DNA of 64,000 nt, taken from the NCBI GenBank assembly GCA_036346255.1, contig CM070633.1, positions 38,517,692-38,581,691 of the forward strand, written 5' to 3'. Every line of letters starts with the position of its first letter. Positions within the stretch are counted from its first letter, which is position 1. Below are positions 58,401 through 64,000 of this stretch, in pieces. The notes beneath the pieces are model-generated. The model searched no databases and was not told where the DNA came from. It saw only the letters and a program-made list of their open reading frames with translations. The translations under genes and the position numbers were made by a program. The stretch comes from Ampelocalamus luodianensis (lineage: Eukaryota; Streptophyta; Magnoliopsida; Poales; Poaceae).

Positions 58401-60543
58401 GGATTTAACCTATGGAGGTCTTTAACGGCCCGGATACGATTAGGGGGAGGTCCAGAGACTTAGGATTTTTCGGAAAAGATCCTAAGGCCTAGATCTAAAC
58501 TTGGAGAGGTCGGGACGGCTAAGATTAGCCCGAGGAGGTCCCGGGTGGTTTTAATGGCGCAGACCTCCGGACAACGACAAAAGGTGGCGGTTAAGACAAA
58601 TTAAATGCTCCAGATGATTGACAATAAATGAAACTAAAAGGGACACTTAATGACTTCTGGACTTTAATTCTAAACCCAGGCCCACAAGACAGCGACACCC
58701 AAGCCCAGATTAAAACACTATTAATGCCCTCAATGATAAGCAATGATTTGAGCATTAATGTGGTCCGAAGAACATGATTTAAAACGGATTTGCGAATCGC
58801 AAAACCCGAAAGCGAGTTCATCACCTGTGCGCCGCGATGTGGACCTCGTCGGCGGAAACCAAGGGCACGGATGAGTTCCAAATAGGGAGGAGGACCTAAA
58901 GGTACCAACGGCTAAGGCTAAAGTGCACCCTACCGGCGGCTAGCCGGAGGTGATCGCCGAAGGCAAAACGTGACCAAAACGAAAAGCTAACGCGGTCTAA
59001 CAGGACAAGGTTTTCAACACTAGGGTACCAACCTGGAAGTGAAGGAGGTCCAGGGATGGCCGCAAGAGCTCCGGTGACGGTGGAGGTCGCCGGAGGTGAA
59101 GACGACGTAAGCTTCCGACCACGAACAAGAAGCTCCCTCTTTGTCAACCTCTCGTGAAGGTTTAAACAAAGCAAATTAGGAGATTCGGGTGACCAAGAGA
59201 AACAAAAGGATAGCCAAAATTGCAATAATGAACCACCGAGCTCAAGGGTCACCTGAGAGCTCCAAGGTCGAGCAATGGTGGCAAAGATTTTCAGGTGACT
59301 TGAGCACAAGAGCAGAAAGAAACTAGGGTGCAAGAATGGATTCAAAGAAGCTTAAGGAGAAGCCCGGATCCATATATAGCCAGGCGCCAAAATGGAAACA
59401 AGGTCACACCCACTCGCACTGAGCTAGGCATCAACGACATGATGGGAGCAGTGTCGTGGTGACTTTTGAGCAAAAGGTGCTGCGAGACATTTAATGTTGG
59501 CAGCACATAGCCGTTTGTCAGCCCTAGAGTTGACAAGGCACTGCTCCCTACTGCCATGCACAAAAATTGATAAAGACCAGGCCCCACCAGTCAGTGAGAG
59601 AACCAGGGAGGATTGGTCAACAAGTGTAACGGTTAGAAACCGCACTAAGCTCCACCCGGGAGGTCGTGAGCGGTTGGATTGAAATCTAAGGGCTCAGATT
59701 TAGAGCTAGGTATTAGAGGTCCTAACACTTATGGGAGGTCTGAGCCACCGATCTCACGATGGACGGCCCACGATCACCCAAGTGCTAGGGGTGGTCGGGG
59801 AGGTCTGAGGAGGTCGCCCAGGGTGGTCTTTGCAAAAGGTGCAAAGGAGGTCCCGGGGAGGTCCTCGAGGTTGTCTTTGAAAAGAACAGAGGAGGTCGGG
59901 GGTGGGAGGTCCTTTACAAAGACCCGAGGAGGTCGTTGAGCGCTGGATTTAAAATCCAACAGCCTGCACCACTGTGCTCAAATGCCCGAGCCCGACACTG
60001 CTCAAGCGGCTCGGTGCGACTCAAGACTGGAGGTCCGAGTCCAAGTCCGACTCGGACGGGGCTTAGGTTTAATTTGAACTGATCTTGAAGGACTTTAGAG
60101 CTAGCAAACTAGCTCCAATTTCTATGGAATTTTGACAGAGCTTGCTAACCTTGAGTTGGACCTTGTATAAAATTTTTAGAGGTTTTGTAGTCTGGCATTT
60201 TCCTCCAGAAATTGTACAAGGCTTTGGGCTAGGGTTTGACTACAAGTCAAGCAAGTTTGACTGACCCATAAAACTATTCAAACAATTTCTGAAAATTGTG
60301 AAATTCTTCAGAGGGGTCACATATCAACTCTAGGACTTAGGAAAATATTCTCAGACGATGATCACAAGATTCGACAAAATTGTTTTTGGAGGATCAAGAT
60401 TTGGATCAACAGATTTGTGACTTGGTATTTCCATACTGGGTGCAATAATTATTTAGTACACACAGAAATACATGATGTAAGAAAAGTTTTAAATTCTACT
60501 GCTTCTTACATTTGAAACACAAGTTGAAAATGAGGATGTTACA
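55412..60543 (-). mobile_element. RT-4 5' LTR (right copy, 5132 bp)
   Basis: TGTGAGGACCCGG ... GAGGATGTTACA. Intact, without RT-5, and so it shows the empty site for RT-5 at about 56808. It contains covarying SL4 (55852-55874), SL3 (56081-56099), SL2 (56111-56129) and SL1 (56215-56226), a CA-rich run (about 56425-56452), the GGAGGTC array (57590-58560) and TATA (59371-59381). Confidence 0.9.
59371..59381 (-). promoter_or_regulatory. TATA box of the RT-4 LTR (right copy)
   Basis: Minus strand GGCTATATATG. This is the copy that would drive RT-4 transcription, since the right LTR is the 5' one. Confidence 0.55.
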
Positions 60544-61589
60544 CGTATTGGCTCCGGTCGCAGGAGGTCGCAGGAGGGATGGAGGGGGAGCATGGTAGTT
60601 GTCCAAAAGCTTTATCCCGAGTGGGTAGTTGTCTTTTCGGCTTTACCATGTAAGCGTATGGGTTTCTATCCATACGAGCGGCTCGTAGTTAATACACAAT
60701 ATTGGAAAAAGTCTCGTAGGACTTAGCCGTACAAAGATACCTTCTAAGTGTGTTTTGGCTTAAAGGCCTCAAGTGTGGTACATTGGTACACCCCGCAGGG
60801 TTAAAACTATTCGAATAGCCTCGCCCTAGGTTATGGACACGCTGGATACGCCCGTAAGAACTAGACTACAACATTTAAATTAAAACTTGATGGGTGGTAC
60901 GAACTGGATTCGTGCTATTGTTGTGGTGACTATTGGGATAGTCACTTGTGTTGTTTCTTTTTCGCTTTTGTTATTATTACTTACTGTTATTTCAATCTTA
61001 AAATGAATTGCAAACTTGCCTTTAAACCGTATTACCTTATTGCAAATGAAAATTGGCTTTATGCAAATGAAACATATGGCCTCCACCAAACAAGCCTGCA
61101 TGTAGCATATTAAGTGTCCGCTAGTTCACACGCCGGTCTTGCGGGTACAAAGACAATCTTTGTACTCGGTGCTTTGCTTAATGTTTTGTTGCAGAGGAAG
61201 AAGGTGAGCCTCGGGGTCTCACTTCGTGAGTCGTGTTGCCGCTTTCGTGACGATTAGGCTTGGCGGTCCCACGATGCCTTGTGGGTTGGAGGCACGATTG
61301 GCTTTGTTTATAGCCATCTTATGGCGCTTTTGCTTCCACTGTCGCCTCGCTTATTTGTGTATCTTGTGGCTCGTCGGCCTTTGTCTGTAATAACTTTACT
61401 ATTTGTTTATCTTCCGTTTGTAGTGTGATGTTTGGACTCTATGTTTGGAATGGAGTTGATGTCTAATTTTGTACCGAGGTGTGTATACGCTCGAAGTATA
61501 CATATCTCGAGGATCCGCTTATTTGATTTGTGATGCTAGGACCAGTGGTTGGTTAAGCATTACAAGCCAAATAAACTGGGGTCCTCACA
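60544..61589 (+). mobile_element. RT-1 5' LTR, final part
   Basis: Continues the LTR from 37980 (CGT[GT]ATTGGCTC) to GGGGTCCTCACA. It carries SL1 (60807-60818), SL3 (60926-60945) and SL4 (61145-61165), and the GCAGAGGAAGAAGGTGAG block near 61190. Confidence 0.85.
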
Positions 61590-61593
61590 AGGT

Positions 61594-61606
61594 TGGTATC
61601 AGAGCC
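61594..61606 (+). other. RT-1 primer binding site (tRNA-iMet)
   Basis: Exact TGGTATCAGAGCC, four bases after the LTR end. Confidence 0.9.
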
Positions 61607-62017
61607 ATTCTGACCGTAGCAACCCAAGCATAGTCGTCCTTAGGATATTTTGGAAAGGTTTATTTTCAAATGGTAAAAAGGTTTATGAAAATCTAGGCAG
61701 ATTCTCAGATTTTATTCCTTATCTATCTTAGCGTTCTACTCTCACCTTACGCTAATTTGAGTTTTGAAACTGGGTTTCTCTCTTTCCTTTCAAAAGATAG
61801 TTAGTTACCAGGTTAAAATAGTTTTGGGGGAACCGTGGAAGGTTAATCCAACTAAAAATTGTGGGGATAATAGGGTAAGGTGTAAACTGAGTTAAATATG
61901 TGTTTAAATTTTATTGGTTGGACTTTATCCTGCGTTGTGTTTGTTTTTGGATTGTTTTCAGTGAATTTTGGGCTTTCTTGCTTTTAAATTTGCTGCTAAT
62001 TTGTCTTTGTGGAACAG
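61607..62017 (+). other. RT-1 untranslated leader
   Basis: About 410 bases, AT-rich, no gene. Ends TTTGTGGAACAG just before gag, as in RT-2. Confidence 0.65.
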
Positions 62018-63020
62018 ATGGTCATGGAACCCGTAGTGGTCGAATCACCACCGTCATGATGAGGAGCTTCCTCCTCCGACTATGGTCGAGGTGCTCGCCG
62101 ATCGAGCGAAACCGCATGGACCAGACGCAGCATCTTGAGGTTATTGCTAGGAATACCTCCGCCTCCTGCCGGTGGTGGCGCCACCGACTCATGGGGGACT
62201 TGCAGAGTTCCTCCGCACACACCGCCGACTTTCTCCCGCCTCCGAGGACCTCTCGATGCAGATGATTGGTCGCGCATGGTTGAGCGGAAGCTCAACATAG
62301 CCTGCCAGCGCAAGATAAGGCACTCTTCGCGGCCCCACCGCCTTGAGGGCGCAGCACTCATGGTGGGAGAACTATTCGCCATGCACCCGCGCCATGTGGT
62401 CGCTGGGAGGAGTTCGATCGACTTTCCGTCGGGCCCACATCCTCGATGGCCGATGAAGTCAAGAAGAAGGAATTCTCGCGCCAAGCAAGGGCGCAAGTCC
62501 GTGACGAGTACTTGTACGAGTTCAATCATCCGCTCGTTATGCTCGGAGAGGTGGCTACTGATGAGGCTAAGTAGGAGAAGTTTATGGATGGTTTGTCCGA
62601 GGAGCCGCAGACGTGCCGTCTATCGTGGACTTCGACTTTCGTGCCTTGGTAGATAAGGCCATCGCTGCAGAGCATAAGGCAAAGGCGCTGGCAAGTCCCG
62701 CAAGCGCAAATGGGAGGCTCATCGCCTACTCACACCACCTCGTTCGCCCTCGGCCGGGCCAAGACTAGGCCCGTTCTTTGCTCCACCGCGCCGAGGCCAT
62801 CCGCACCGCCTCCCATCCACCGCAGCCGTGTTTCACCACGTGCGCCGCGATCCAAGAGCAGAGCGCCTCCGCAATCCGGCGGCCGAGGTTACTTGTTTCG
62901 CCGCCACAACAAGGGCCACTACGCCAACGCTTGCCCTCGAGTGTTGCAGCAGCCTCGCCCTAATGGAGGACGCGGCAGGGAGTGGTCACCCACCGACGTA
63001 AGGTGATCCGAAGACCTGTA
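62018..63020 (+). pseudogene. gag: RT-1 gag (frameshifted)
   Basis: ATG at 62018 follows the conserved leader end. Pieces in order: IERNRMDQTQHLEVIARNTS (about 62100), PPTFSRLRGPLDADDWSRMV and ERKLNIA (about 62245-62300), LEGAALMV (about 62340), a kkKEF-type stretch (about 62460), FVRGAA-type MDGL (about 62585), DKAIAAEHKA (about 62655) and RHNKGHYANACP (62900-62935), which keeps the GHxxxxC half of the zinc knuckle but has lost the first two Cys as read. It would form the particle and bind RNA. At least four frame changes split it. Confidence 0.75.
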
Positions 63021-63400
63021 TGCGCGGCAATGGCCGAGTCAACCACCTTTCGGCCGAGGAGGCTCGGAGGCGCCGATGTTGTGATGGGTACACTTCTCAC
63101 TCGCCCCACACAAAGATATTTGATTCGAGCATCGCATTCTTTATTTCAAGATCATTTGTCGCTGCTAGTGGTCTTCACCGTGTTCCTTTGGGAGTTCCTT
63201 TGCTCATCCGCCTCCGGTTCGGAAATGAGAGCCGCATGGAATGCCGCTGTTCCTATTGAAGTCAAAGGGTAGGATTTTTGGCAAACCTTATTCGCCTGGG
63301 CCAATGAGCCTCGGATGTGATTCTTGGCATGGATTGGTTGTCCCAACACTTGGGGCAAATCGACAGTGCAGAAGATTGTCTATCTTACCACTTCTTCAAG
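63021..63400 (+). pseudogene. pol: RT-1 aspartic protease
   Basis: IFDSSIAFFISRSFVAASGL at 63115-63175 corresponds to the FDSGASHSFIS active-site block; DSG reads DSS. The 3' end is the ILGMDWLSQHLGQID block at 63319-63364. It sits between the zinc knuckle and RT, as in all Ty3/gypsy elements. One or two frame shifts separate the halves. Confidence 0.7.
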
Positions 63401-64000
63401 CGAAGGCAGTCGGATTTTCGCCGCAGCTTGTGGTCCGTGATCTTTGTGCATTAGAAGCGGCCACCTTGCGTATTCAGGATGTTCCCATAGTATCGGACTT
63501 TGAGGATGTTTTTCCCGATGATTTACCCGGATGCCTCCGGTTCGAGATCCGAGTTCACATCGAAGTTGCTGCCCTGCATCGCCCGATTTCAAGGCGCCAG
63601 ACGGATGCCTCCCAATGAGTTAGAAGAATTGAAGAAGCGCCGGTGAGCTCCAAGCAAAGGGCTTCATCCGTCCCGCCGTCTCCTTGGGGTTGTCCGTGAT
63701 CTTGTGAAGAAGAAGGACAAGACTTTGCGCATGTGTGTTGATTACCGTCCTCTCAATGAGGTGACGGTGAAGAACAAATATCCTCTGCCCCGCATCGATG
63801 ATCTGTTCGATCAATTGACTGGAGCCCAGGTGTTCTCAAAGATTGATTTAAGAATGGGGTATCATCAGGTCAGGATTAGGTCTGAAGATATCCCGAAGAC
63901 GGCTTTCACTACTCGTTATGGGCTGTACGAGTACACCGTCATGTCTTTCGGTTTAACCAATGCTCCAGCCTTGTTCATGAACTTAATGAATTCAGTATTC
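63401..64000 (+). pseudogene. pol: RT-1 reverse transcriptase, cut by window end
   Basis: The connector VPIVSDFEDVFPDDLPG (about 63485) leads into MPPNELEELKK (63606), GFIRPAVS (about 63660) and KKKDKTLRMCVDYRPLNEV (63707-63763). Next come KYPLPRIDDLFDQL and FSKIDLRMGYHQVRIR with the first catalytic Asp of the palm (about 63840), then PKTAFTTRYGLYEYTVMSFG and LTNAPALF near 63970. The stretch 63704-63998 is open in one frame. The active-site FxDD box, RNase H and integrase would lie beyond 64000. Sequence is of Tekay/Del chromovirus type. Confidence 0.85.

Overview
This window reads as repeat-rich heterochromatin from a flowering plant, probably a grass. It holds no recognisable cellular gene. 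The evidence for a plant is a set of nested Ty3/gypsy LTR retrotransposons with initiator-Met tRNA primer sites (TGGTATCAGAGCC), RT, integrase and chromodomain blocks of the Tekay/Del chromovirus type, and a CACTA-type DNA transposon with the ATCACAGACGGTT subterminal repeats common in grasses. The monocot call is an inference.

I name five retroelements. RT-1 is the host, on +. Its LTR starts at 3408, is split by later insertions, and ends at 61589; its gag-pol runs off the right edge inside RT. A truncated LTR of the same family fills 1-2190, followed by the CACTA element. RT-2 (+, 6028-15935, target duplication TTGTG) sits in the RT-1 LTR. It has a 5.17 kb LTR and only 2.3 kb of interior, in which gag is fused to integrase by deletion. 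RT-3 (-, about 18464-31986) keeps gag-PR-RT-RH-INT-chromodomain, all frameshifted, and is inserted in the RT-2 LTR. RT-4 (-, 37981-60543) sits in the RT-1 LTR; it has 5.1 kb LTRs and keeps only RNase H and integrase remnants. RT-5 (+, 39385-48763, target duplication AGTTC) sits in the RT-4 LTR. It has 2.5 kb LTRs and an almost non-coding interior, like a LARD.

The junction series RT-3 end / RT-2 LTR tail / RT-1 LTR / RT-4 LTR / RT-5 LTR occurs three times (13784-18463, 31987-34786, 36763 onward), joined by abrupt breaks at 13783/13784, 18463/18464 and about 34786. The three copies share the same insertion points, so they descend from one locus, either by tandem duplication with deletion or by misassembly. 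Small differences between copies concentrate at CG and CNG sites, and every ORF is broken by short indels. Both fit uncorrected long reads from heavily methylated DNA as well as real decay.

The most interesting signals are structural. The LTR tails of RT-1, RT-2 and RT-4 share four stem-loops, two of them with compensatory base changes. The RT-5 LTR has a run of about eight consecutive hairpins and a pair of hairpins with an identical loop (AAGGATA) and a compensatory base-pair swap. The U3 regions of RT-2, RT-3 and RT-4 carry palindromes built on TCCAACGG, which resembles the plant G2/M MSA (3R-MYB) element.
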